Origin: Opitutia bacterium
GTDB lineage: Bacteria > Verrucomicrobiota > Verrucomicrobiia > Opitutales > Opitutaceae
Assembly (NCBI GenBank): GCA_947474365.1
Contig: CANJIU010000081.1
Span: forward strand, 1 to 46,696
Reading direction: 5' to 3'
DNA: 46,696 bases
Part shown: piece after piece, positions 33,110 to 41,949 of the stretch
Numbering within the stretch: position 1 is the first letter of the stretch
Layout: every line of letters begins with the position of its first letter
Program-made: the position numbers and the translations under genes
The notes under the pieces: generated by a model
The model's database searches: none
Seen by the model: the letters and a program-made list of their open reading frames with translations, nothing else
What the model was told of the DNA's origin: nothing

Positions 33110-33280
33110 TTGCCAATGGAACTCCACGTCCGACTCCCTGCCGGAACCCTGCCGCCATGACCCCGAGGGCAGGAAAACGTCCGCGTTGAGGAATCCCCAC
33201 CCGAACTCGCCGTTTTCTGACTTTCCGCTCATTTCGCGCGGACCGGAGCCAAATCCGGCATACGTGACGTTCAGATTCCT

Positions 33281-33370
33281 TGCGATATCCGCCCGATATC
33301 GCTGCGATGTTTCTGCGATAGATAGCCCTGTAACGCAGATTTATCGGGGGCACATCGCGAGGATATCGCA
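33281..33370. repeat. 10-bp inverted repeat around a GATATC-rich segment
   Basis: TGCGATATCC at 33281-33290 and GGATATCGCA at 33361-33370 are exact reverse complements. Between them are further TGCGAT- and GATATCGC-type words (33295-33320). Possibly operator sites; no gene lies close. Confidence 0.5.
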
Positions 33371-33572
33371 GCGGATAAAAGAGTCTCGGCGTGCGGTTTG
33401 CTGGCGGATGGAGTGCCTGGGGGGGCCCTGCGATCTCTACTCGGTCCCGGTTATCCTCTTTTCCCTCTGTAATTTATACTACATCCGGCCTTCAAGAGTG
33501 TCGGCGGAATGGATGAGGCGAGGCGTTGTCGCCCCTAATTATACTCCAGGGCGTTGCGGAATAGCGCGGCAA

Positions 33573-33653
33573 GCCCACGCGACGGTGGCGTCGCGTCCCC
33601 AGGGATGCGGATTTCGAACGGATTGACTGGAGCGGCGACGCCCCCGTCGCCGT
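33573..33653. repeat. two-hairpin intergenic repeat, copy B
   Basis: Partner of copy A at 33029. The first hairpin loop differs (GTGG against AGGG) while both stems are kept. The 779-bp gap from 32927 to 33705 contains no gene that I could support, just these repeats and the GATATC inverted repeat. Confidence 0.75.
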
Positions 33654-33705
33654 CCGGAAAGGAAACTCCTCCCTCCGTTACCGCGCGTCCCTTTCCGGTC
33701 CGTTA

Positions 33706-35739
33706 TTACTTCTTCGCCGGCAAATCGATCACCTCGGGCTTGCCCACCTTCACCCGGGCTTTGCGATCGACGAGGTTCGTGGCGAGAAAGGTCTCGAGCG
33801 CCGAGTAGAACGACACCGAAGCGTCCGGATTGCGGAAACCGTGACCCTGTTTTCCCTCCACGATCGACTGGTAGTCCTTGTGGTATTTTTTCAGCAGCGG
33901 CTCGAGCCGTGTCCAGTGGTCGAATTTCACCCGCGGATCCGCCGCGCCGTAGGCGTGCAGCGTCGGTACCGTGATTCGTTCGACCAGATTGACCGGTGAG
34001 GTCGGGTCGCGGTGGGCGCGGGTCGCCCCGACCCACTCGCGTTGGTAGCTGAAGTCGTCGGCGGTCGTCCACGCGTCTTCGCCGCGCTGCTTGAAGGTGA
34101 TTTCGAGATCGGAGGCGCCGACGTAGTTGACCGCGCAGGCATACAGGTCGGGCGTGAGCGTGACGCCGGCGAGGGCCGCGTAGCCGCCGTAACTGGCTCC
34201 GTAGATCGCGACGCGCGCCGGGTCGGCGATGCCCTGGTCGACGGCCCATTTCACGCCGTCGGTCAGGTCGTCTTGCATCGCGCGGCCCCATTGCTGACGG
34301 CCTCGGTTGATGAAGTCGCGGCCATAGCCGCCCGAGCCGCGGTAGTTGGGCTGCAGCACGGCGTAGCCGCGGCTGGCGAGGAATTGGGCGTCGGCGTCGT
34401 AAACCCAGGAGTCGCGCACGCCGAAGGGGCCGCCGTGCGGATGCATTACGAACGGCAGGTTCTTTCCGGTCGAGCCGCGCGGCAGGGTCAGATAACCGTG
34501 AATCACAAGCCCGTCGCGGGCGGTGTACTGCACCGGTTGGCGTGGACTGAGCTGCGCAGGGTCGAGGTTGCGGGTGCGTTTGAAGAGTTCGAGCGTGCCC
34601 GCCTTCTGGTCGAACACGAAGTAGGTGCCGGGCTCCCGGTCGTGACCGACCCAGATCAGTTTCACGTTCAAGTCGTCGGATTCGCTCGTGATGCGCACGT
34701 CGGAACCGGTGAAGGTGCTCTCGAGCTTCTTCTGCAGCGCGCCCCGCTCGGCGTCGAACCAGTGGTAGCGGGCGCGTTCGGATTCATAGCGCACGCCGAG
34801 GAGACGCTGGCGATCGCGGGTGGCAATGACCTCGGTGATTTCCCCTTCGGGTGGCACGAAGAGCGGGGCGCCGAGCGCAAAGGTCCGCGTGTCGATGGCG
34901 TAGAGTGCGCCGCGGTCGTGTTCCTCCCGGGAGATGAGCCAGAGCGTCGCGTTGTCGGCGGCGAAGAACTGCGGCGTCCACGTCTCGGCGTAACCGTGAT
35001 AGGGATGCTGGGTGACGCGCTTGAAGTTCTCGCTGTCATCGCGCCGGTGCTCCCAAATCAGGGTGTGGCCCTCGAGTCGCGAGCGCAGGCGGAGGGCGCC
35101 GCGCCGGTCGAGGATGAGTTCACGGTGATGCTGCCATTCCGAGTCGCTGAACTCCATCAGGGGCGACAATCCGCGGTTGCGGACGTTGAGCCGGGCGACG
35201 ACCGGGGCTCCGCCGACGAAGGTCGCATTGTCGATGTTGCCGGCGAAGTAGCCGACGACCGCGATCCGCTCGGGGTCGTTGGGCAGCGCGTCGATGATGC
35301 CGGCGAAGTCGCCGGTGAGGTTGTTGTCCAGCCGTTGGGATTCCGCGATCCGCAGCACGCGTTTGCCGGTGAGGTCGGTGGAGCCGATGAAGAACGACTC
35401 ATTGCCCGAGACGTCCGCTTCGAAGACGAGGCGGTCGTTTCCCTTCCAGAAAAACGATTGAAGGCTTTCGTCCTGGCCGCGGAGGATGAGCCGCGACTCC
35501 TTGGTGGCGCGGTCGAAGACGCCGAGAGCCATCTTCTTTTCGTGCGGAAAGAGGAAGGCGATCTTCGTGCCGTCGGGGGAGAGGCGCGGCTGGCGGACGT
35601 TGGGGAGGCCGAAGAGTTGTTCGCGGGTGGGAATAGGGGCGGTCGCCGCCGTTGGCTGGGTGGCATCGGCCGCGGACAGATTTACAACAATGAGAGCGGC
35701 GAGCAGGCCGCCGCGCAGCAACCGGGGCAGAGTGGTCAT
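33706..35739 (-). CDS. S9-family prolyl oligopeptidase-like peptidase A
   Basis: A 677-aa secreted peptidase. A signal peptide (MTTLPRLLRGGLLAALIVVN) leads into a beta-propeller-like N-domain, where LFGLPNVRQPRLSPDGTKIA is the usual start, and then an alpha/beta-hydrolase domain. The nucleophile is S516 in YGASYGGYAAL. GAADPRVKFDH supplies the Asp, and KQGHGFRNPD the His. The oxyanion region shows HPHGGPFGVRD. S9C/dipeptidyl-peptidase-like members cleave short peptides; the exact specificity is not readable. An ATG at 35760 is also possible. Divergent from receptor 4, with starts 197 bases apart, sharing the control region. Confidence 0.9.
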   Translation of the reverse strand: MTTLPRLLRGGLLAALIVVNLSAADATQPTAATAPIPTREQLFGLPNVRQPRLSPDGTKIAFLFPHEKKMALGVFDRATKESRLILRGQDESLQSFFWKGNDRLVFEADVSGNESFFIGSTDLTGKRVLRIAESQRLDNNLTGDFAGIIDALPNDPERIAVVGYFAGNIDNATFVGGAPVVARLNVRNRGLSPLMEFSDSEWQHHRELILDRRGALRLRSRLEGHTLIWEHRRDDSENFKRVTQHPYHGYAETWTPQFFAADNATLWLISREEHDRGALYAIDTRTFALGAPLFVPPEGEITEVIATRDRQRLLGVRYESERARYHWFDAERGALQKKLESTFTGSDVRITSESDDLNVKLIWVGHDREPGTYFVFDQKAGTLELFKRTRNLDPAQLSPRQPVQYTARDGLVIHGYLTLPRGSTGKNLPFVMHPHGGPFGVRDSWVYDADAQFLASRGYAVLQPNYRGSGGYGRDFINRGRQQWGRAMQDDLTDGVKWAVDQGIADPARVAIYGASYGGYAALAGVTLTPDLYACAVNYVGASDLEITFKQRGEDAWTTADDFSYQREWVGATRAHRDPTSPVNLVERITVPTLHAYGAADPRVKFDHWTRLEPLLKKYHKDYQSIVEGKQGHGFRNPDASVSFYSALETFLATNLVDRKARVKVGKPEVIDLPAKK

Positions 35740-35935
35740 CGTGGTGATGGCGTGTAGCATGGGAAGGTCGCGCAGGCGCGCAAGAGCTCCGGCGTTCCGG
35801 GAGTGCTTGGCACGATTCCCGCAGGAAGTTGAGCGTTGCCAACCCGGTGTGCTTCGCAGTGTCATAACGCGTCCACAACACCCCGGGTGGCCGCCAAGCC
35901 TTCCGGGTGATAGAGTCCAGCCAACCAACTCCGCT

Positions 35936-38659
35936 ATGAACTATTCGCTGCTTTCGGCTGCGCGCGCGGCCGCGTGCTTATCCATGATTGCCTTTTTCGG
36001 GACCGGTGCGCTCCGCGCCCAGGAAGCCGCGAAAGCCGATGAAAAGAAGGCCGCGGACACCGCGGGTCCCGCGGTGCTGGAAAAATTCGAAGTCACGGGT
36101 TCGCGCGTGAAGCGCCTGGACTATGAGACGCCGCAACCCGTCATCACCTACACGGCCCAAAACATCGAGGAAAAGGGTTACACGACGCTCGGCGAATTCG
36201 TACAAAGCCTCCCCTACAACAGCGCCACCGCCAACTCGGAGTTTACGACCGCGAGCTTCATCACTGGCGCGGCCACCGTGAATCCGCGCGGTCTCGGCTC
36301 CAACCGCGTGCTCACGCTGATCAACGGCCGCCGTTCCGTACCGTACGCGCTGACGAACAGCGCGAGCGGCACGGCGCAAACGGTTTTTAATTTCAACAGT
36401 GTTCCGATATCCGCCATCGATCGGATCGAGTTTCTGAAGGACGGAGCTTCGGCGCTTTACGGGTCTGACGCGATCACGGGGGTCTATAACATCATCCTGA
36501 AGAAAAACTACTCCGGATCATCGATCGATTTCACGGTCTCCAACACGATCAAGCATGACTCGCTCAGCAAGCGCATCAGCCTGTTCACCGGGCTCTCGAA
36601 GAACGGTTGGGAAATCACCGCCGGCGCCAACTACCAGAGCCGTCACTCGAATTTCCTCAATGACTTCGGCGTCACCACGACGGATTTTCGCTATCTCGGG
36701 GTCAAGGGTGCGAATCAGAACAGCACGATTTTCCATCCGTCCTACCTGAATATCACGGCGGCCCAGGCCGTCGCCACGGGCCTCGGCACGACGGCCGGAA
36801 TCTATCTCATTCCCGACGCCAAGGGGACGGCCAACCCCACGCGCGCGAGTTTCGTGAACGTCGGGACCGCGGGCGCGGGGATCCCAAATTCCAATCGTTT
36901 CGACTTTGCCAACGTCACGCAGATTTATCCGTCGAGCGAGAATCTCGGAGGGTATGCCGGCATCAGCCGCGTGCTCACCCCGAATGTGACCGCCTTCTCG
37001 CAGTTTCTCTACAGCCGCGGCAACACGCACTATGAACTGCAACCCTACGGCTTCACGAGCTCCATCGCCGGCTTTACGATTCCGGCGAACAATCCGTATA
37101 ATCCCACAGGTGTCGCGCTGACCAACACCGCGGCCCAAACGATCTGGACGTTCCGTGGTGACTATCTGCCCAAGCGCGAGGTCACGGCCAAGACGGCGAC
37201 CGCCTTGGCGGGGTTGCGGGGAACCGTGCACCGGATCTGGAACTGGGAGACCGCGGTCAGCTACGGTCAAAACGAGACCACCCGCGATTCCGACCTGATC
37301 AAGGCCGCCGACCTGCAGGCCGCGCTCAACGGTACCACGCGAGCCACCGCCTACAATCCGTTTGGTCCTTCCGACAATCCCGACTTGGAGAAGAATCTCT
37401 ACACGCGCTCGCGAGGCCTCGATGGCAAGATCGACAGCCTGAGTTACGACCTGTCGGTCAATGGCAGCTTCTACCAGTTGCCCTTCAAGGGTGCGGGTGA
37501 GGTGGGATTGGCCGCGGGCTACGAGTACCGGCGTGACCACCTGCGGTCGAATCCCGAACCGAACAACTACATCGGGTTTACGGCGACAACGCCGTTCGAG
37601 GGGCGCCGCAAAATCAACTCCGCCTATGTCGAACTTTCCGCGCCGCTGCAGAGCTGGCTCGAAGTTCAGGTGGCCGCCCGGCACGAGCAATACAGCGACT
37701 TCGGCAATACCACGAAACCGAAGTACGGCGCCAAGGTTCGGCTGCCCTCCAACCGGTTCGTCAACGTCATCTTGCGCGGCTCGTATTCCGAGTCGTTCAA
37801 GGCGCCCGACATCGGCCAGCTTTACCAACCCCAGTCGGTCGCAAGTACCAGCGGTAGTTTTCTTGATCCGTTGCGCCCTCAAGACGCCGCACGGCAACTC
37901 CGCATCCTCCTCGGTGGCAATCCAGGCCTCAAACCGGAAGAGGGTAAGGTCCAGTATTCGGGTGCGGTGTTCGAGGTCCCGGCGATCAAGGGCCTGAGTT
38001 TCAACGTCGATTTCTTCGATATTCAAATTCGCAATGTCATCAATATCCTCAGCGCCACCTACCTGTTGAGCGCCGAAGGCCGGCGCAATTTTCCGAATGC
38101 GGTCGTTCGCGACAACAGTCTCTCTAACCCCGGTCCGATCACCTCGCTGCTCGGAATCTCGAACAACCTCGGGCTGCAACTTTACCGTGGCCTCGACTGG
38201 GGGGTGAAGTACACGCTCCGCAACACCCGGTTCGGGAGTTTCACCTTCAGTGGCGAGGCGACCGAAATCATCAAGCGGGGCTCGGACTCGGGGCAGGGGG
38301 CGGGTTTCTTTGATAACTCCGGCCTCTATTTCGACGTCGAGTGGCGCTACAACTACGGGATCAGCTGGCGCTACAAGAATTTCGGCGCCGCGGTGACAGC
38401 CGACGTCATCGGCAAGTTCTTCAACGACCGCCAGGGCACCGCCACGTTCGCCGGCTGGGGCGAAAACGTCTATCCCGTGATCAACCCTTCGGTCAGTTAC
38501 CGCGGATTCCGGCGCACCACGATTACGGTGGGAGCGAGCAACGTGTTTAACAATCGTCCGCCGCCGAATGGATTCCTTACCCTCGGCTTTGACGACCGCG
38601 CCTACAGCGCCGGGGCATTGGGCGTTTCGGTTTATCTGCGCGTGCGCAAGGAATTCTAA
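35936..38659 (+). CDS. TonB-dependent outer membrane receptor 4
   Basis: A 907-aa receptor with signal peptide MNYSLLSAARAAACLSMIAF (cleavage near LRAQE). Plug from LEKFEVTGSRVKRLDYETPQ with VLTLINGRRSVPY and IEFLKDGASALYGSDAITGV; barrel ending VYLRVRKEF. It is distant from receptors 2 and 3. It lies between two S9 peptidases, one divergent and the other 82 bases downstream on the same strand, so its substrate is likely a peptide. This substrate is inferred from context; the receptor sequence itself is not diagnostic. Confidence 0.92.
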   Translation: MNYSLLSAARAAACLSMIAFFGTGALRAQEAAKADEKKAADTAGPAVLEKFEVTGSRVKRLDYETPQPVITYTAQNIEEKGYTTLGEFVQSLPYNSATANSEFTTASFITGAATVNPRGLGSNRVLTLINGRRSVPYALTNSASGTAQTVFNFNSVPISAIDRIEFLKDGASALYGSDAITGVYNIILKKNYSGSSIDFTVSNTIKHDSLSKRISLFTGLSKNGWEITAGANYQSRHSNFLNDFGVTTTDFRYLGVKGANQNSTIFHPSYLNITAAQAVATGLGTTAGIYLIPDAKGTANPTRASFVNVGTAGAGIPNSNRFDFANVTQIYPSSENLGGYAGISRVLTPNVTAFSQFLYSRGNTHYELQPYGFTSSIAGFTIPANNPYNPTGVALTNTAAQTIWTFRGDYLPKREVTAKTATALAGLRGTVHRIWNWETAVSYGQNETTRDSDLIKAADLQAALNGTTRATAYNPFGPSDNPDLEKNLYTRSRGLDGKIDSLSYDLSVNGSFYQLPFKGAGEVGLAAGYEYRRDHLRSNPEPNNYIGFTATTPFEGRRKINSAYVELSAPLQSWLEVQVAARHEQYSDFGNTTKPKYGAKVRLPSNRFVNVILRGSYSESFKAPDIGQLYQPQSVASTSGSFLDPLRPQDAARQLRILLGGNPGLKPEEGKVQYSGAVFEVPAIKGLSFNVDFFDIQIRNVINILSATYLLSAEGRRNFPNAVVRDNSLSNPGPITSLLGISNNLGLQLYRGLDWGVKYTLRNTRFGSFTFSGEATEIIKRGSDSGQGAGFFDNSGLYFDVEWRYNYGISWRYKNFGAAVTADVIGKFFNDRQGTATFAGWGENVYPVINPSVSYRGFRRTTITVGASNVFNNRPPPNGFLTLGFDDRAYSAGALGVSVYLRVRKEF

Positions 38660-38741
38660 CGTACAGATTCCACGCTTTGGCGCGTTCCTCTTCAGGGGAA
38701 CGCGCTTTCCTTTTTCCACGTCCGACCAAACGAAAGTCCTG

Positions 38742-40718
38742 ATGAAACTGCTCCCTCTTGTCGCCGGTCTTACCTCGCTTGTCGTCGCCTTCTCGCTGCG
38801 GGCCGCTCCGCCACCCGAAATGCCGGTCGAGACGTTTTTCAAGAAGCCGAACATCAGCCAGCTGAGGTTTTCTCCCAATGGAAAGCGGATCGCCTGTCTG
38901 GTGCCCTATGAGCACCGCATGAACGTCGCGGTGATCGACCTCGAGAAAAAGACGAAAAACCTGCTCTCCAAGTTCAAGGACAACGACGTCTCGTCCGTCA
39001 TGTGGGGCAACGACGATCGGTTGATTTTCTTCAAGGACGAGGACGGCCAGGAGGCGCCGTCAGTCTACGGGGTCAATGTCGATGGCTCCGCGCCCAGCCT
39101 GCTGGTTGGCGGATCGGCGAAGGTCGGCACGACCCAGGAGACCAACAATCGGATCACCCGCCTGTTGGCGCCCTATCGGCGCGATCCGAAGAGTTTTTTG
39201 GTGTTGGGTCGGATGACTGGCGCCAATGGTTCCGATGTCTGTGCGATGAATCTGCAAACGGGTCGGATGAGCCTCGTGACGGCGAATCCTGGATACATCA
39301 GCTCCTGGGTGCTCGATGGCGAGCAGCGCGTGCGAATGGGCGTCGCGCGGGAGGGTCAGAAGATCACAATTATGTTGTTGAACGAAAAGGGCGGTTGGGA
39401 GGTGCTGGAAAGCCGCACTGCCGATCAACCGGGTTGGAGCCCAATCGGCTTTGGGGTCGACGGCCGGACCCTTTACGTCTCGTCCAGCGTCGCGCGGAAG
39501 ACCCAGGGGATTTTCACCTACGACCTGCAAACTCGCACGCTTGGTCCGCTGGTGTTTGGCGACGATGTCTACGATGTGGAAGACGCGATTGAGGACGACG
39601 TCCGCGGCGCGGTTGTCGGCTTTTCCTATCACGCCGAGCGCCAGCGCTTCCATTGGCTCGACGCCGAGGCGGCGGCTTTTCAGCAGCGCATCGACGCTTC
39701 CCTCCCTGACACCGTCAATACGGTGCGGAAGGCATCCGTGGATGGTTCGCGGCACCTGATTGCTGCGGCGAGTCCGCAGGATCCGGGGGTATATTACCTC
39801 TTCGACAAGGCGACCAAGAAGCTTGAGGAAATCGCGGTCGCGAAGCCGTGGATCGAGCCGGACCAGATGGGGGTGATGAAACCGATCTCGTTCAAATCGC
39901 GTGACGGCCTGACGATCCACGGCTACCTGACGCTGCCGACCGGTCGTGAGCCGAAGAAGCTGCCCTTGATCCTTCACCCCCATGGAGGGCCGTTTGGGAT
40001 ACGCGATCACTGGACGTTTAGCCCGGAGATTCAGTTTTATGCGAATCGCGGCTACGCCGTCCTGCAGGTGAACTATCGGGGTTCAGGTGGTTATGGCGGA
40101 AAATTTGAGAAGGCCGGATGGAAGAAATGGGGCCTGGAGATGCAGAATGATTTGAGCGATGCGGTGAAATGGGCCGTGGACGGTGGAATTGCGGACAGCC
40201 AGCGCGTGGTCATTTCCGGCGCGAGCTACGGCGGCTATGCGACGATGGCGGGGCTGGCGTTCACCCCTGAGCTCTATTGCGCTGGCATCAATTATGTTGG
40301 CGTGGTCGACATCGACGAACTCGTCCCACGGGGCGAAGGGGTGACCCCCGAACGCGCGCATTGGTATTCCACCCGGATTGGCGATCTCGGCAACGCGGCG
40401 GATCGCAAGCGCATCTACGACACGTCTCCGGTTCATTTTGCCGATCGAATTCGGGCGCCCGTGCTCATGGCGTACGGGAAAAACGATCCCCGTGTCCGCA
40501 TTTCCCAAGGAGTCGACATGGAGGCGGCGATGAAGAAGGCGGGGAAGACGTACGAGATGATCATCGAAAAGGACGAGGGCCACGGCTTCCGGAAGGAAGA
40601 ACTGAGCATCGCGTTCTACACGCGGGTCGACGCGTTCCTGAAAAAATACGTGCAGAAGGCGAACGTGAAGATCGGTCCCACCGAGGTCGTTGAGATGCCG
40701 GCGAAGAAGAAGAGTTAG
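38742..40718 (+). CDS. S9-family prolyl oligopeptidase-like peptidase B
   Basis: A 658-aa secreted peptidase, paralogue of the one at 33706-35739. Signal peptide MKLLPLVAGLTSLVVAFSLR, then LRFSPNGKRIACL as the start of the propeller. Catalytic S495 in SGASYGGYATM, Asp in YGKNDPRVRIS, His in EDEGHGFRKE; oxyanion region HPHGGPFGIRD. It follows receptor 4 by 82 bases in the same direction and may share its transcript. Probably works in the periplasm on peptides brought in by the receptor. The start is set by the signal peptide; the frame extends back into the receptor gene. Confidence 0.92.
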   Translation: MKLLPLVAGLTSLVVAFSLRAAPPPEMPVETFFKKPNISQLRFSPNGKRIACLVPYEHRMNVAVIDLEKKTKNLLSKFKDNDVSSVMWGNDDRLIFFKDEDGQEAPSVYGVNVDGSAPSLLVGGSAKVGTTQETNNRITRLLAPYRRDPKSFLVLGRMTGANGSDVCAMNLQTGRMSLVTANPGYISSWVLDGEQRVRMGVAREGQKITIMLLNEKGGWEVLESRTADQPGWSPIGFGVDGRTLYVSSSVARKTQGIFTYDLQTRTLGPLVFGDDVYDVEDAIEDDVRGAVVGFSYHAERQRFHWLDAEAAAFQQRIDASLPDTVNTVRKASVDGSRHLIAAASPQDPGVYYLFDKATKKLEEIAVAKPWIEPDQMGVMKPISFKSRDGLTIHGYLTLPTGREPKKLPLILHPHGGPFGIRDHWTFSPEIQFYANRGYAVLQVNYRGSGGYGGKFEKAGWKKWGLEMQNDLSDAVKWAVDGGIADSQRVVISGASYGGYATMAGLAFTPELYCAGINYVGVVDIDELVPRGEGVTPERAHWYSTRIGDLGNAADRKRIYDTSPVHFADRIRAPVLMAYGKNDPRVRISQGVDMEAAMKKAGKTYEMIIEKDEGHGFRKEELSIAFYTRVDAFLKKYVQKANVKIGPTEVVEMPAKKKS

Positions 40719-40756
40719 GTTGCGCGAGGTTCGAATCCGCGCAGAGTGGCGCAAAC

Positions 40757-41326
40757 ATGGACACGACCCTCCAGCCCGCGCCGGTCGCGCGCTTTCTGTG
40801 GGATGCGGACCGCTACGAAGAGGCGGTCGCGCGGGGGATTTTCACGTCGGAGGATCCCATCGAGCTGATCGATGGTGAAATCATCACGCATTTGAGCCCG
40901 CAAAAAAGCCCGCATGCCACGGCGATCAGTTTGGTCGATGGGGCACTGAGAATTGCATTCGGCCAAGGTTTTGTCTTTCGAACTCAACTTCCGCTTCGTC
41001 TCGGGTTACAGTCTCTCCCGGAGCCCGACGTGGCAGTCGTCCGCGGGGCGCCCCGCGATTATCTTGAGGGTCATCCGCGCACCGCCGAACTCGTCGTCGA
41101 GGTTTCCGACTCCAGTCTCGTGATCGACCGCGGTCGCAAACTCCGGCTCTACGCGCGCGAGGGAATTCCCGAGTACTGGATCGTCAACCTGGCCGAGGAC
41201 TGCGTCGAGGTTCGCCGGCGTGCCGTCGGCGAAGATTATTCCGAGGTGAAAGTTTTTCGGCGCGGAGAGTCCATCCCGACGGGGCCGCAGGGGCGCGACG
41301 TCGCGGTCACGGATCTGCTCCCGTGA
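40757..41326 (+). CDS. Uma2-family protein (PD-(D/E)xK-like fold)
   Basis: A 189-aa protein of the Uma2/DUF820 family, common in cyanobacteria and some soil bacteria. Fold motifs: ELIDGEII near the start, LPEPDVAVVRG with the first Asp, ELVVEVSDSS with the Glu, RKLRLYAREGIPEYWIVNL with the Lys and the usual IPEYW. All catalytic positions are present, so it may be an active nuclease, although the role of the family is unsettled. It overlaps the MOSC gene by 4 bases, and starts 38 bases after peptidase B. Confidence 0.88.
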   Translation: MDTTLQPAPVARFLWDADRYEEAVARGIFTSEDPIELIDGEIITHLSPQKSPHATAISLVDGALRIAFGQGFVFRTQLPLRLGLQSLPEPDVAVVRGAPRDYLEGHPRTAELVVEVSDSSLVIDRGRKLRLYAREGIPEYWIVNLAEDCVEVRRRAVGEDYSEVKVFRRGESIPTGPQGRDVAVTDLLP

Positions 41327-41829
41327 AGTCTGCCGTCACCATCCGCCACATCTTCGTTTCATCCGGCCATAATTTTTTCGGCCGGCACGGGCAGCCGGCG
41401 GGTTCGTTTCCGACCGCAGATTTGCGTCACGTCGCCTGCCGTGCGGGATGGGGGTTGGAGGGCGATCGTTTCTACGGCTACCGTCCGGACTACAACGGCC
41501 AGGTGACGTTTTTTGAGTGGGAAGTGTGCCAGGCGGCCCGAACGGAGTTCGAGCTGCCGGCTCTGTCGCCGGATGTTTTTCGCCGCAATGTGGTTGTCGA
41601 GGGCGCGCACCTAAACGGACTTATCGGCGCGCGTTTCTCGCTCGGAGGCGTGGATTTCGAGGGCATGGGTGAGGCGAAGCCCTGCCATTGGATGAATTCG
41701 GTCGTCGCGCCCGGGGCGGAGGAGTGGCTCCGGGGGCGCGGCGGACTACGGGCCAAAATCCTCACCGACGGCGTCCTGCGCTGCGGCCCGGCCGAATTGT
41801 GCGCCCACGGCCTGCTCGCGCTTGGTTAG
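41323..41829 (+). CDS. MOSC-domain protein
   Basis: A 168-aa protein starting at a GTG that overlaps the stop of the Uma2 gene (GTGA). It contains WGLEGDRFYGYRPDYNGQVT, FRRNVVVEGAHLNGLIGARF and GEAKPCHWMN with the Cys that is conserved in MOSC domains. MOSC proteins carry sulfur to the molybdenum cofactor or act on N-hydroxylated substrates; small stand-alone forms such as this one have no settled substrate. It ends 42 bases before a strong terminator. Confidence 0.8.
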   Translation: MKSAVTIRHIFVSSGHNFFGRHGQPAGSFPTADLRHVACRAGWGLEGDRFYGYRPDYNGQVTFFEWEVCQAARTEFELPALSPDVFRRNVVVEGAHLNGLIGARFSLGGVDFEGMGEAKPCHWMNSVVAPGAEEWLRGRGGLRAKILTDGVLRCGPAELCAHGLLALG

Positions 41830-41870
41830 AACCGGATCCGGCGCGTCGCTCCGCAGTCGGCTCTTGGGCA

Positions 41871-41904
41871 AAGTGTCACTTAATACGTGACACTGTTTTT
41901 ATTT
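41871..41904 (+). terminator. terminator for MOSC gene, left half of a mirror pair
   Basis: Hairpin AGTGTCAC-N7-GTGACACT (41872-41894) followed by GTTTTTATTT. The 24-base block 41871-41894 is the exact reverse complement of 41926-41949. Confidence 0.75.
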
Positions 41905-41917
41905 CTCCCTCGTGGCG

Positions 41918-41949
41918 CGGATAAAAGTGTCACGTATTAAGTGACACTT
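41918..41949 (-). terminator. terminator for CCA-enzyme gene, right half of a mirror pair
   Basis: Same hairpin on the minus strand, then TTTTATCC. The stem contains the last codons and the TGA stop (41930-41932) of the CCA-adding enzyme. Confidence 0.7.

Noticed and set aside
34012..35757. 581-codon open frame on the plus strand opposite peptidase A
   Set aside because: Antisense shadow of a gene with an intact catalytic triad and signal peptide.
36518..38878. 786-codon open frame on the minus strand opposite receptor 4
   Set aside because: Antisense shadow; no start context or known motif.
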